A stretch of 64,000 bases of DNA from JAJAZB01 sp964244295 (GTDB lineage: Bacteria; Bacteroidota; Bacteroidia; Cytophagales; Spirosomataceae). Shown piece by piece: positions 8,242-16,940 of the stretch; the first letter of the stretch is position 1; the number at the start of each line of letters is the position of its first letter. The DNA lies in contig CAXTIG010000011.1 of the NCBI GenBank assembly GCA_964244295.1, positions 1 to 64,000 of the forward strand. The letters run 5' to 3'. The translations under genes and the position numbers were made by a program. The notes beneath the pieces were generated by a model, which saw only the letters and a program-made list of their open reading frames with translations, had not been told where the DNA came from and did no database searches.

Positions 8242-10017
8242 ATGAACGTACCCGTGGTGTTAGCCTGCCGCGCCAATTCAACGAATGAAAAATACCTGCC
8301 CTCGCTGAAAAGCGAAATGGACAGCCTGGAGGCGATTTTCAGGAACTACGATGACGAGGGGGTCGTCCGCTACAAACCCATTCCCGACAATGCCACCACC
8401 GATAATTTATTCGACGCGTTCACGCGCTACCGCAAGGGCCTCCTTATTTTTCACTACAGCGGACACGCCGAGGAAACGCAGCTCATCATTGAAGACGGCC
8501 CCGTGCGAAGGCTGAATTTTTTAGGGAAATTCGCCGGCATTCTCCCGAAGTTGGTTTTTCTGAATGGTTGCTGCACCGAAGGGTTCGTCGAAGAGCTTCT
8601 GGACATCGGTGTGGAGGCCGTCATCGCCACTTCAACCCAAGTTCGCGATGCATTCGCTGCACAGTTTGCCGCTCGTTTTTACGGTGCCCTGTTGAGTGAA
8701 GGGAACAGCCTGCACAACGCGTTTATTTGGGCGCATTCCGAAACGGTGAACGATTTATCCGAAACCGATCAAAAGGCGGCATGGCAACCGGTGATTTACC
8801 GGGGTATTCGCACCGGAAGCGTCCAGCCCAGCCAATGGAGGTTGCACTGCAAGGAGGGCAACGAACAAATCTTAGCCTGGACCTTGCCGCTGCCCAATCG
8901 GCTGGTACTCGATGCCCCGGCCAGCGTACAGGATTTGGAAGCCCAACGCCAAAGCCTCCTGGCGCAACTCCAGCCGCTGCGACAGCGGGATTTAGAGCAG
9001 GAATTAAATGACCAGAACGCGGCGCTTACCCGCCTTTTACAAGACCCGAACGTTGCCCAACGGATAGCCGAAGTAACCAGTTTGGGCGTTGAAATCACGA
9101 CGCTGAAGAATTTACAGCAGGTAAAAAAGGAAGTTGAATCCCGGCTCAACGCCGTAGAATCGAGTATTCAGGAACAAACGCAGCAGGATCAACGGCGGGA
9201 AGAAGCCGGGGCAATTTTACCCAAACTCCGCGAGATTGACCACAAAACTCAGCTTTCGCACCTCGGACCGGCAACCTTGCTCAACCTCCCCGGCGGGGCG
9301 TTTGTGTTGCAAGGCAGCAGTTGGTGCGGCATCGACTTGCTGCACACGCGGTTGCTCAAGCAACTGCGCGTTACCGGAGCCAGGGAATTGCCGGTTGAAC
9401 TCCACGCGGTTTCCAGCGCCGTTACCTGGGCGGAGGAGGCCATCTGGCAAAAAATCGGCGAGGCTTTAGGAATTCCCGGACGGACGACGGCGGAAATTCT
9501 GACCAAACTCCGGGAAGATTTTTACCCAAAAAATCACCTCGTGCTGCTGCTCAAAAACCTCCAGCAACTGCCCGATCAAACGGCCCTCCGCCTGCTGAAA
9601 GACCTCTGGACTACTTGCCTGAGCACCTTCGGGTTGCTCACGCCGCCGGGCCGGGCCGGGAACACCAAACTAATTTTGATCGCCCACGACAACGTTTCGC
9701 CCACGCCGGGCGGCTTGCAACGTCTGCAAACCCGGGAGGCTTTTTTTCAACTACAGGGAAACGACCCCGCGCGCTTTCTGTTTTCGCTGCCCGGCATCCG
9801 GCCCTTCGACCCCGCCGATTTCCAGCCCTGGCTCAACGACATCGACCAACTCAAAGCCCATCCCAACCTGGTCGGTTTTCAGCCACCGCCCGATTACGTG
9901 CTGCGGGTCATCGAGGCCGTTTGCGAAAAAAGCAGCCAGCGGGAGTTGTTTAAAACCGAATTTTCCCGCTACAAACCCATCTTCGAACCGGCCCTTTTCC
10001 CCAACGAAACCCCATGA
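8242..10017 (+). CDS. CHAT protease - coiled coil - inactive STAND-like protein
   Basis: Three parts can be read in the 591 residues. Residues 1-195 resemble a CHAT (caspase-like) peptidase, with FHYSGHA giving His75 and LNGCCTEG giving Cys110. Residues 228-335 are rich in Gln, Glu, Leu and Arg and should form a coiled coil. Residues 340-510 have the layout of a STAND/AAA NTPase, but the P-loop position reads QGSSWCGID (357-365) with no GK[ST], and the Walker B strand LVLLLKNL has no acidic pair, so it is probably an inactive STAND (iSTAND) module. Its stop overlaps the MoxR start as ATGA, indicating translational coupling. Known MoxR-vWA conflict systems contain such a third component. Confidence 0.75.
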   Translation: MNVPVVLACRANSTNEKYLPSLKSEMDSLEAIFRNYDDEGVVRYKPIPDNATTDNLFDAFTRYRKGLLIFHYSGHAEETQLIIEDGPVRRLNFLGKFAGILPKLVFLNGCCTEGFVEELLDIGVEAVIATSTQVRDAFAAQFAARFYGALLSEGNSLHNAFIWAHSETVNDLSETDQKAAWQPVIYRGIRTGSVQPSQWRLHCKEGNEQILAWTLPLPNRLVLDAPASVQDLEAQRQSLLAQLQPLRQRDLEQELNDQNAALTRLLQDPNVAQRIAEVTSLGVEITTLKNLQQVKKEVESRLNAVESSIQEQTQQDQRREEAGAILPKLREIDHKTQLSHLGPATLLNLPGGAFVLQGSSWCGIDLLHTRLLKQLRVTGARELPVELHAVSSAVTWAEEAIWQKIGEALGIPGRTTAEILTKLREDFYPKNHLVLLLKNLQQLPDQTALRLLKDLWTTCLSTFGLLTPPGRAGNTKLILIAHDNVSPTPGGLQRLQTREAFFQLQGNDPARFLFSLPGIRPFDPADFQPWLNDIDQLKAHPNLVGFQPPPDYVLRVIEAVCEKSSQRELFKTEFSRYKPIFEPALFPNETP

Positions 10018-11099
10018 CTCCGCTCACCTTTACCGGACTGGTCCTCGGCGAAAACCTGACCGAACCCCACGTGACCATTCGCCGGGCGGATGAGCCGGAG
10101 GAACGAATCTACCCGTACCTGCCCGATGCCGCCCTGGTCAATGCCGTCAACCTGGCGCTGCTGCTCAGTCGCCCGCTGCTGCTCATGGGCGAACCGGGTA
10201 GCGGCAAGTCGCAACTGGCCCGGGCGCTGGCTTACGAACTTTACCAGGGCCGCCCTAGGGTGGACGGCATCGCCCTGGATTACCGGGATTTTTACCGGGA
10301 ATGGCTCATCAAATCGACCTCGAAAGCCCTCGATGGGCTGTACGAGTACGATGCCATTGCCCGCCTCGGCGATGCCCAGACCCAGCAGAAATCGGATTCG
10401 CCGGAACGGCTAGCCAAGCGAAACTACCTGCGCCTGGGGCCGATGGGCGACGCCTTCCGACGCTCGCAAAAACCTGAGGGGCGGGTGGTGTTGCTGATCG
10501 ACGAAATCGACAAGGCCGACCTGGATTTTGCCAACGACCTGCTCAACGAACTCGACCGCTCGCGGTTTACCATGCCCGAAACCAGCGAAACCGTGGCGGC
10601 GGGGAAAGATGCCAAACCCATCGTGATCATCACCAGCAACGGCGAAAAACCCCTGCCCGACGCATTTCTGCGGCGGTGTTTGTTTCACCAGATCGCGCCC
10701 TTCGATCAACCTCGCCTGCGGGAAATCGTGCGGCGGCGCTTCGCGACGGAGTTGCCCGAAAACGCAATCCTGACCGATCAAGCCACCCGGCTGTTCGTGG
10801 ACATTCGCGCTGAGATTGAGAAAAATAAAATCAGCACGGGTAAAAACGTGTCCACGGCGGAATTTCTCGACTGGTTTTCGGCCCTCCACTACTACCGCAA
10901 CCTCGGCGACCACGACCCGGCCCTAACCCCGGAAGCCGCCCGCCTGCGCGACGAAGCCCGCCGCCTCGACGGCAGCCTGAGCCAGATTCCGTTCCGGCAG
11001 GTGTTGTTCAAACACCAGACCACCTGGCTTGAATTTGAAAAGCGAACCGTGCCCGTCCCCCTTCCCAACGTTCCCGGCAATGCCCTCGCCAACGCCTGA
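10014..11099 (+). CDS. MoxR-family AAA+ ATPase
   Basis: A 361-residue AAA+ ATPase with Walker A GEPGSGKS (59-66), Walker B VVLLIDEIDKAD (Asp163-Glu164), sensor ITSNGEKPLPDAFLRRC and a C-terminal helical lid. MoxR ATPases act with vWA-domain partners as chaperones that remodel or assemble protein complexes. The start overlaps the stop of the CHAT gene by four bases (ATGA), and its 3' end overlaps the vWA gene by 20 bases, so the three are surely one transcription unit. In the MoxR-vWA conflict systems this pair is thought to set the activation threshold of the protease effector. Confidence 0.92.
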   Translation: MTPLTFTGLVLGENLTEPHVTIRRADEPEERIYPYLPDAALVNAVNLALLLSRPLLLMGEPGSGKSQLARALAYELYQGRPRVDGIALDYRDFYREWLIKSTSKALDGLYEYDAIARLGDAQTQQKSDSPERLAKRNYLRLGPMGDAFRRSQKPEGRVVLLIDEIDKADLDFANDLLNELDRSRFTMPETSETVAAGKDAKPIVIITSNGEKPLPDAFLRRCLFHQIAPFDQPRLREIVRRRFATELPENAILTDQATRLFVDIRAEIEKNKISTGKNVSTAEFLDWFSALHYYRNLGDHDPALTPEAARLRDEARRLDGSLSQIPFRQVLFKHQTTWLEFEKRTVPVPLPNVPGNALANA

Positions 11100-12243
11100 A
11101 TCTTCGCCCCCGCTTTACGAGTTGTTCAGTGAATGGCAACGCGCCGACCGCGCCACGGGCCACCAGGCGCTGGGTTACGAAACTTACCTGGCGCTGGTCG
11201 AGGCCCTGAGCCGGGGCGTTGGCTACACCAGCCGCGAGGCGCTTTTCGAGTTGTGCCGGGTGCTGTTGCTCAAGCCCCACCACGACCCGGTTTTTTTCGG
11301 GCAAGTTTTTGAAAAATACACCACGCCCCGACTCCAACCCGGCGCGTCACCCAGCCCGGCCAGCCCGGCGGCGGGGCCAAGCAACAAACTGGCTCCTAAC
11401 CCGGAGGTTGCCTCCGCAGCGGAAGCCGGAGCCAGCGAAGCCAACCCCGCCAACCTGTTGCCGGGTGAAGCGACGGGGGAAGAACCTACCCTGGCTAGTC
11501 TGGCCACCGTGCGGGTGGGCGTCCGGTTTGGAACGGCCTCCGCTGGTATCCAGGCGGCGCTTGAAGGGACGGCGGGAGCGGATTGGAAAACCGATGCCGA
11601 TGCCCAGCCCTTCCGGCTCGAAGGGGCCTACGTGCCGGTGCAGGGCCGGGCGGTGCAGCAGCAAATGCGCGCCCTGCGCCAACCAGAAACCAAACAGGCC
11701 CGGTCGGTACCCAACCTCGACGCCACCGTGCAACGGGTAGCCCGGCAGGGGTACTTCGACCAACCCAGTTACCAGGCCCTGACCAGGTACCGCGTGGCGC
11801 TGACGCTGCTCATCGACCGGCAGGAATCGATGCTGGCCTTCCACGCCCTGGGCGATGAACTCGCCACCGCCGCCCGGCAGCAAGCCTCGGAAGTGAACGT
11901 GTACTATTTTCGCAACTACCCCGGCGCTGAGGTGTACGCGTCGCCCTGGCTCACCGATCCGATCCGCCTCGACGCCTGGCTGCTGGCCCACCCGGCCCCC
12001 ACGGGTGTGTTGATTCTGAGCGATGCGGGAGCCGCCCGGGGTGGCTACGCCACGGAGCGGCTGGCGCAAACGCAAACGTTTTTGCAAACCCTCCCACCCC
12101 GCCGGGTGGCCTGGCTCAATCCGCTGCCCCGGCTTCGCTGGCGCAACACGCTGGCCGAAACGCTGAACCGCCCCGAAACCCCAATGTTCGTGGCCGACGA
12201 CGCGGGCCTGGGCCAGGCATTTCGGTGGTTGAAGGGAGGATAA
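11080..12243 (+). CDS. vWA-like partner of the MoxR ATPase, degenerate MIDAS
   Basis: The frame is open from an ATG at 11029, but that start lies deep in the MoxR gene; the ATG at 11080 gives MPSPTPESS and a 387-residue protein overlapping MoxR by 20 bases. Residues 1-75 are helical, followed by a Pro/Ala-rich linker (about 80-150). From about 235 there is a von Willebrand A-like Rossmann fold: VALTLLIDRQESM and GVLILSDAGAARGG. The metal-binding DxSxS motif reads D246-R-Q-E-S250, so the middle Ser is replaced by Gln and metal binding is doubtful. A MoxR neighbour is the rule for such proteins. The protein is likely a cytoplasmic scaffold or sensor of the system. Confidence 0.75.
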   Translation: MPSPTPESSPPLYELFSEWQRADRATGHQALGYETYLALVEALSRGVGYTSREALFELCRVLLLKPHHDPVFFGQVFEKYTTPRLQPGASPSPASPAAGPSNKLAPNPEVASAAEAGASEANPANLLPGEATGEEPTLASLATVRVGVRFGTASAGIQAALEGTAGADWKTDADAQPFRLEGAYVPVQGRAVQQQMRALRQPETKQARSVPNLDATVQRVARQGYFDQPSYQALTRYRVALTLLIDRQESMLAFHALGDELATAARQQASEVNVYYFRNYPGAEVYASPWLTDPIRLDAWLLAHPAPTGVLILSDAGAARGGYATERLAQTQTFLQTLPPRRVAWLNPLPRLRWRNTLAETLNRPETPMFVADDAGLGQAFRWLKGG

Positions 12244-12327
12244 AGGGTTGCAGTTTTCAGTCTTCAGTTTGCACCCAAAAGAATTAACTTTCTGTCTTTC
12301 CATTTATTCTCAATTCTCAATTCTCCC

Positions 12328-15165
12328 ATGTTCCCCGTCGACGATGCCATCGAAGACCTGGTCGACGACTTCCGCGCCCGGTTTGCCCGGTTGGGGTACG
12401 GGCCAGGGCACTACGTGCTGCTGTGCCACGCGGCGTTTCCCATTGCCGTCACGCCCGATTTGCTGTACCAGATTTGGCAAAATTTCAAGGAATTTCCCGG
12501 CGCGTCGGGCACCGCGCAGGCGGTGGACGTGCTGGCCGTGTCGGACGTGCTGTTGTGGTCGGGCTGGCGGCAGACGGGTCCGGAGGTGTTTGAACTCCCC
12601 GCCCCGCTGCGCGGCTACCTCCTCGACCGACTGCGGGAGCGGTTTGGCGCGGAGCGGGTGTACCGGCTGGCGCAGTTTCTCTACCAGTACACCGAGCGCG
12701 TGGCGGGCAACCGCTACGGAGCCGTTTTCCGGCAGGCCCAGCAACTCACCGCCCTGGCCACCCTCGCCCCCGACGAAGCCAACGACCAACTAAGCAGCCT
12801 GCTCAGCACCTCGGTGCGCGACAACAACCCATCCGAACTCCTGCGCCTGCGCAACCTCATCGAGCCGCTCACGCAGCAGGATATCCGCTTCGAGGGCTTG
12901 CTTAGCTACGCCAAAGGGCTGAAGGCAAGGCTGATGGGCATGGAATCGACGGTAGCCGAAGCGCAGTTTGGGCAAATGGCCGGTGCCGTGGTACTCACGC
13001 CCAACCCCGCCGAAGGCGAGCCGACCCTGTTGTTGCCCGCACTGGTCGCGGCCCGGCTCGAAGGCCCCCGCAAAAAACCAGTGGCCAAACGGAAGACCCC
13101 TCCGGCGAAGGGGGCGGGAACGGCCCTACTCATTGGCATCAACACCTACGGCGGTAGCATGAACCTCAGCGGGCCGCTCAACGACGCGCACCTGCTCCGC
13201 CAGACGCTCACCAACCTGGGCGTATTTCCCAAAAACCGGATTCAGACCCTGACCGACGCCAAAGCCACCCGGCAGGCGGTGGTCGGGCGGCTGAAGGAGG
13301 TATTGAAGAAGGCGGGTCCCGATGACCTCGTGCTGGTGGCTTTTTCGGGGCACGGCCTCAACACCCGGCAGGGAGCGAAGGAAAACGCGATGCTGTTTTT
13401 CCATCCGTTCTGGCAGGAAAACCCCGCCCGCCCGCTGAAACGGATTCCGGAGGATGCCCGCCTGACGGAACGGGAGTTTCGGGAGTTGGTCAACACCCAC
13501 GCCACCCAAAACCCCTACGTGTTGCTGCTGACCGACACCCACCACGGCAGCCCCGACTGGCTTGACCCGGCCAACGACAAGCACCTCGTGCTGACGGCAG
13601 GCTCGGAGTACGACGTGGTGGATGAATTTAGCGTGGAGGGGCGAACGCAGGGCGTTTTCACCTGGGCCTTGACCCAGGTGCTGGCCGAAAAAGGACTTCG
13701 GTTGAGCTACCACCACCTGCTCCGTAGCCTGGCCGAACGGGTGGATGCCCAGCATTTCACCCAAACGCCCCAGGCCTTCGGCACCCCCAGCGCCTTGCGC
13801 CGTCCGGTGTTCAGTACCGACGATTCGGGCGTACTCTACGCCCAGGAACTGACCCGGCAGGTTGGCTTTGAAAGCCCCCTCGACGGGCACGATTTAGCGG
13901 CGGCGCGGCACGCGCTGGTTGGGTATTCGTTTCCACCCAGCGCCCGCCCCGAACTGGCCGACCTGACCAGCGGCCTCGAACGGCTGGTCAGGCTGGGGGC
14001 CAACCGGCAGCAACTCAGCGTGTTGGTATTGGGTCGGGACGTTTCCCGGAGTAGCCAACTCCTGGCCGACGGACTGGCCGAGTGGCTGGCGGTGCCCTAC
14101 GAACTCCAGTTTCAGGAAGCGGGCGGGACGGATTTTTACGGCTCATCGACCAAAAATACCCGGAGCGAGGTCGTTGCCCAAACCGAATCGGAGACCGTCG
14201 TGATCCTGCTCCTCAGCCGATCGCTGGTGAATGATCCGGACTTTCACGCGTTGGCCGACAAACTGGTGTCCCGGAGTCGCTTCGGGCAGCAACTCCTTTT
14301 TCCGGTGCTGATCGAGGAAGCCGACTGGCGGGCCTCGTCGCTGCGGCTGGTGCCGCCGTACCCCCGTCCTAGTACGGCAGCGGCTCCGATCAAACCCACC
14401 GAAACGCCCGCCGAATGGGGGCGGTTTTTTCGGGAAATTGCCGCCAACCTCAACGCTTTTGCGCCTTTTTTGCCAAAAACGCCGATCGACCCGTACCACC
14501 GGGCGACCGGGGTGGTGTTAGTCGGATCGAATAATTTCCGGGCGATGGGTTTCCTGGTCGGCGAGGGCTTGCTGCTCACCACCCACGAACTGTTTGCAGA
14601 CCCGGAGGCGGCCCGGCGTTCTGACAACGCCCGCACGCTACGGCTGGCCGACGAAGAACACCGCCTGACGGTGCGTTTTCGACTCGACCCGGAGCGGTTC
14701 TTTTTGACCAACCTGCCGAATCGCTTCGCGCTGGTGGCGGTGGCGGGGCAGTCGGAAGAGGGAAGTTACGCCCTCGCCGATTTTCCGGTGATGCCGTCGG
14801 GGGCCACCGCCGATACCCGAAACACTGGATTTCCCGGCAAGCTGGTCGCTCTGCTTCACGACAACCAGGAGGTGCTGCGCCAGTGCCTGCTCGCTGATTT
14901 TACGCAACTGGAGGGCGAAGGGCTGCACTTCTCCGATCCGAACGGGGCCGAAAACGTCGGCGCGCCGCTTTTTTCGACCAACCCCTGGCAGTTGGTCGCT
15001 ATGCATCCCGGCCCCAGTGCCTCCCCGAAGCAGGACCTGCCCTTGCACATTACCCGGTCGATTCGCACCCTCCTCCAACAGGCCCTCGATCAGGCCACCC
15101 CACCGCAGCAGGAGTACCTCCGCCCGCGCCTTGCCCACTGGTTTGCCGAAGCGCTCCCCGCTTAA
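12328..15165 (+). CDS. Multi-domain effector-like protein: helical N-terminal domain, degenerate caspase, TIR-like, degenerate trypsin-like
   Basis: Residues 1-130 form a helical domain (YVLLCHAAFPIAVTPDLLY) also seen at the N terminus of cyanobacterial and Bacteroidota caspase proteins. Residues 265-500 are caspase-like: ALLIGINTY and FSGHG (His342) are kept, but the Cys motif reads TDTHHGS, with His405 in place of the nucleophile. Residues 560-710 look TIR-like (VVILLLSRSLVNDPDF, LLFPVLIEEADW), without a clear catalytic Glu. Residues 720-900 resemble a trypsin-like protease, but LLLTTHELF has Glu754 where the His is expected and the Ser motif reads ENVGAPLF (Val877). Both protease folds thus look catalytically dead. 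It follows the vWA gene by 84 bases and is probably a scaffold, decoy or substrate of the intact caspase and CHAT. Confidence 0.7.
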   Translation: MFPVDDAIEDLVDDFRARFARLGYGPGHYVLLCHAAFPIAVTPDLLYQIWQNFKEFPGASGTAQAVDVLAVSDVLLWSGWRQTGPEVFELPAPLRGYLLDRLRERFGAERVYRLAQFLYQYTERVAGNRYGAVFRQAQQLTALATLAPDEANDQLSSLLSTSVRDNNPSELLRLRNLIEPLTQQDIRFEGLLSYAKGLKARLMGMESTVAEAQFGQMAGAVVLTPNPAEGEPTLLLPALVAARLEGPRKKPVAKRKTPPAKGAGTALLIGINTYGGSMNLSGPLNDAHLLRQTLTNLGVFPKNRIQTLTDAKATRQAVVGRLKEVLKKAGPDDLVLVAFSGHGLNTRQGAKENAMLFFHPFWQENPARPLKRIPEDARLTEREFRELVNTHATQNPYVLLLTDTHHGSPDWLDPANDKHLVLTAGSEYDVVDEFSVEGRTQGVFTWALTQVLAEKGLRLSYHHLLRSLAERVDAQHFTQTPQAFGTPSALRRPVFSTDDSGVLYAQELTRQVGFESPLDGHDLAAARHALVGYSFPPSARPELADLTSGLERLVRLGANRQQLSVLVLGRDVSRSSQLLADGLAEWLAVPYELQFQEAGGTDFYGSSTKNTRSEVVAQTESETVVILLLSRSLVNDPDFHALADKLVSRSRFGQQLLFPVLIEEADWRASSLRLVPPYPRPSTAAAPIKPTETPAEWGRFFREIAANLNAFAPFLPKTPIDPYHRATGVVLVGSNNFRAMGFLVGEGLLLTTHELFADPEAARRSDNARTLRLADEEHRLTVRFRLDPERFFLTNLPNRFALVAVAGQSEEGSYALADFPVMPSGATADTRNTGFPGKLVALLHDNQEVLRQCLLADFTQLEGEGLHFSDPNGAENVGAPLFSTNPWQLVAMHPGPSASPKQDLPLHITRSIRTLLQQALDQATPPQQEYLRPRLAHWFAEALPA

Positions 15166-15434
15166 CAATTATCGCGTTTAGCGTCGCCGCCCAATCCCTC
15201 CGGTTGGGCTTTTTTGGCATAAACTCATCGGAAAGGCCCCAATCAAGCTTTTTTTCGCCGTACCGAGCGCTCATCTAAAAATTGGCTTGGTGTTTGCGGT
15301 TGGGGGGGCAAACCCATCCTCGTAGCCGCCGTTCGTTTCCCAATGAATCAACCCGTTGCTGCCGGATCAAGGGAAGATTCTCCGGGAAAATCCGGGGTGT
15401 GGTTGGTTCGTGTCACCCGTTTTCAATCCCTGCA
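15166..15434. other. Intergenic region after the conflict locus
   Basis: A small GC-rich hairpin (CCCAATCCCTCCGGTTGGGCTTTTTT, here broken as CCCAA..TTGGGC plus T6) lies at about 15190-15213 and can serve as terminator for the locus. The remaining 220 bases hold no recognisable gene; the frame of the GEVED protein is open back to 15282 but its upstream codons look non-coding. Confidence 0.45.
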
Positions 15435-16805
15435 ATGCGCTATTTTTTACGGAAAAGCCTTTCCTGTGGTGCCCTGCTGAGCGTCAGCCTGCTTGCTCTC
15501 CCGCTGCGGGTCGCCGCCGCTTCCCCCGAATTCCCCCTTGCGGATCCCCCGCATTCTTCGTCCGTTCCGTCTCTCCACGCAGCACGGGTGCTTGCCTACT
15601 GCGTGCCCAGCTACCTGGGCGGTTGCAACACGGGCGAAACCAGCGCTCTGCTCGCCGATTTTCAAATCGAAGGTACGTCGCTCAACAACCGCAACACGGG
15701 TTGCTCGCCCAACGGCTACGGAGATTTTACCAGTAAATCGGCTAACCTGACTGCCGGTAAAGAATACACGTTCGTAGCCGCTGCTTCCGCTGGCGGCGGC
15801 GGTACGTTTATCAGTCAACGCGTCAGCATCTGGATCGACCTCAACGCCGACGGCACGTTTTCCGCCGAAGAACGGGTGTATCCCGCCGCCGGTGCCGGGG
15901 GGAGCCTGATGCAGCCCTCGTTGCGGGCCGCCTTTCGGATTCCCGAAAATGCGACCCTGGGAGCCACCCGCCTCCGGGTTCGCAGCCGGGAATCAACCGA
16001 AGAATACGACGATCCCTGTTGGAACTACTACTACGGAGAAACCGAAGATTACACGGTCAACGTGAGTAGCCCCAACGGCTCGCCCGGCCCGACGGGCGTT
16101 TGCCTCGACCTGAAAGCGCTGCTCGAAGGCCCCTTCGCCGAAAGCAGCGGCACGATGCAAACCCGACTCAACCAGCGGGGGCTGCTGCCGGGCCAGAACC
16201 CGGTGGGCGCTTTCGGCGTAAAAACCCCCGCCGGACAACCTTTCAAAGGAGAACCCTGGAATTACAACGGTTCGGAAACGGTGGGCAGTTACGATGCCGA
16301 CGTGGTGGATTGGGTACTGGTTTCGCTCCGCACGGAAGCCGCCCGAACCGGGTCGGGGGTGTACCGGGGCGCGGGTTTGCTCCGCAGCGACGGGCGGATT
16401 ACGATGGTGGGATCCTGCCCGAACCTCCCCAGCGACGGCACTTATTTCGTGGTGCTCGAACACCGCAACCACCTGGGGGTGATGACCCCGGCGGCGGTTC
16501 CCGTCAGCAATGGCAAGGTTACCTTCGATTTTACCGCGCAGCAATCGTTCGTGGATTCCAACCCGGCTAGTTCGGGTCAGCGGCAAATTGGCTCCCGCTT
16601 CGTCCTGTTTAGTTCCGATGGACTGAAGACCCCGAATGCGCAGAATTTCGACATCAATTACAATGATTCCGCCCTTTGGAAAAGAGAAAACGGGCAATAC
16701 GACCGCTACCTGAAAGGCGATTTTAACCTTGACGCCGACGTGAATTTTGCCGATCAGGTCATCTGGAAACGCAACAGCGGGCGGTACTCCAGGGTGGCTC
16801 ACTGA
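15435..16805 (+). CDS. Secreted GEVED-domain protein with dockerin-like C terminus
   Basis: The ATG at 15435 gives a signal peptide (MRYFLRKSLSCGALLSVSLL...AAA) and 456 residues. Residues 55-215 form a GEVED domain, recognised by YCVPSYLGGCNTG at its start, SIWIDLNADGTF in the middle and YYYGETEDYTVNV at its end; such domains occur in Bacteroidota cell-surface proteins. Residues 225-390 are an unassigned beta domain. The last 50 residues contain two related EF-hand-like repeats, DINYNDSALWKRENGQY and DVNFADQVIWKRNSGRY, preceded by GDFNLDAD, which is a dockerin-like pattern seen at the end of many Cytophagales secreted proteins. No classical T9SS sorting domain was seen. The next gene may encode a cohesin-like partner. 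Confidence 0.75.
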   Translation: MRYFLRKSLSCGALLSVSLLALPLRVAAASPEFPLADPPHSSSVPSLHAARVLAYCVPSYLGGCNTGETSALLADFQIEGTSLNNRNTGCSPNGYGDFTSKSANLTAGKEYTFVAAASAGGGGTFISQRVSIWIDLNADGTFSAEERVYPAAGAGGSLMQPSLRAAFRIPENATLGATRLRVRSRESTEEYDDPCWNYYYGETEDYTVNVSSPNGSPGPTGVCLDLKALLEGPFAESSGTMQTRLNQRGLLPGQNPVGAFGVKTPAGQPFKGEPWNYNGSETVGSYDADVVDWVLVSLRTEAARTGSGVYRGAGLLRSDGRITMVGSCPNLPSDGTYFVVLEHRNHLGVMTPAAVPVSNGKVTFDFTAQQSFVDSNPASSGQRQIGSRFVLFSSDGLKTPNAQNFDINYNDSALWKRENGQYDRYLKGDFNLDADVNFADQVIWKRNSGRYSRVAH

Positions 16806-16940
16806 GCAGAAAGGAGAATATTTCTATCCGTTAGGCCCCTGATTATCACTTGGATTTTGCCCCAATAGCCCGTGCCATTCGACTACTAGAGTAAAAATGG
16901 CACGGTGTGTGAGAAAAAGGCTTTCAACAAACCATACGAG

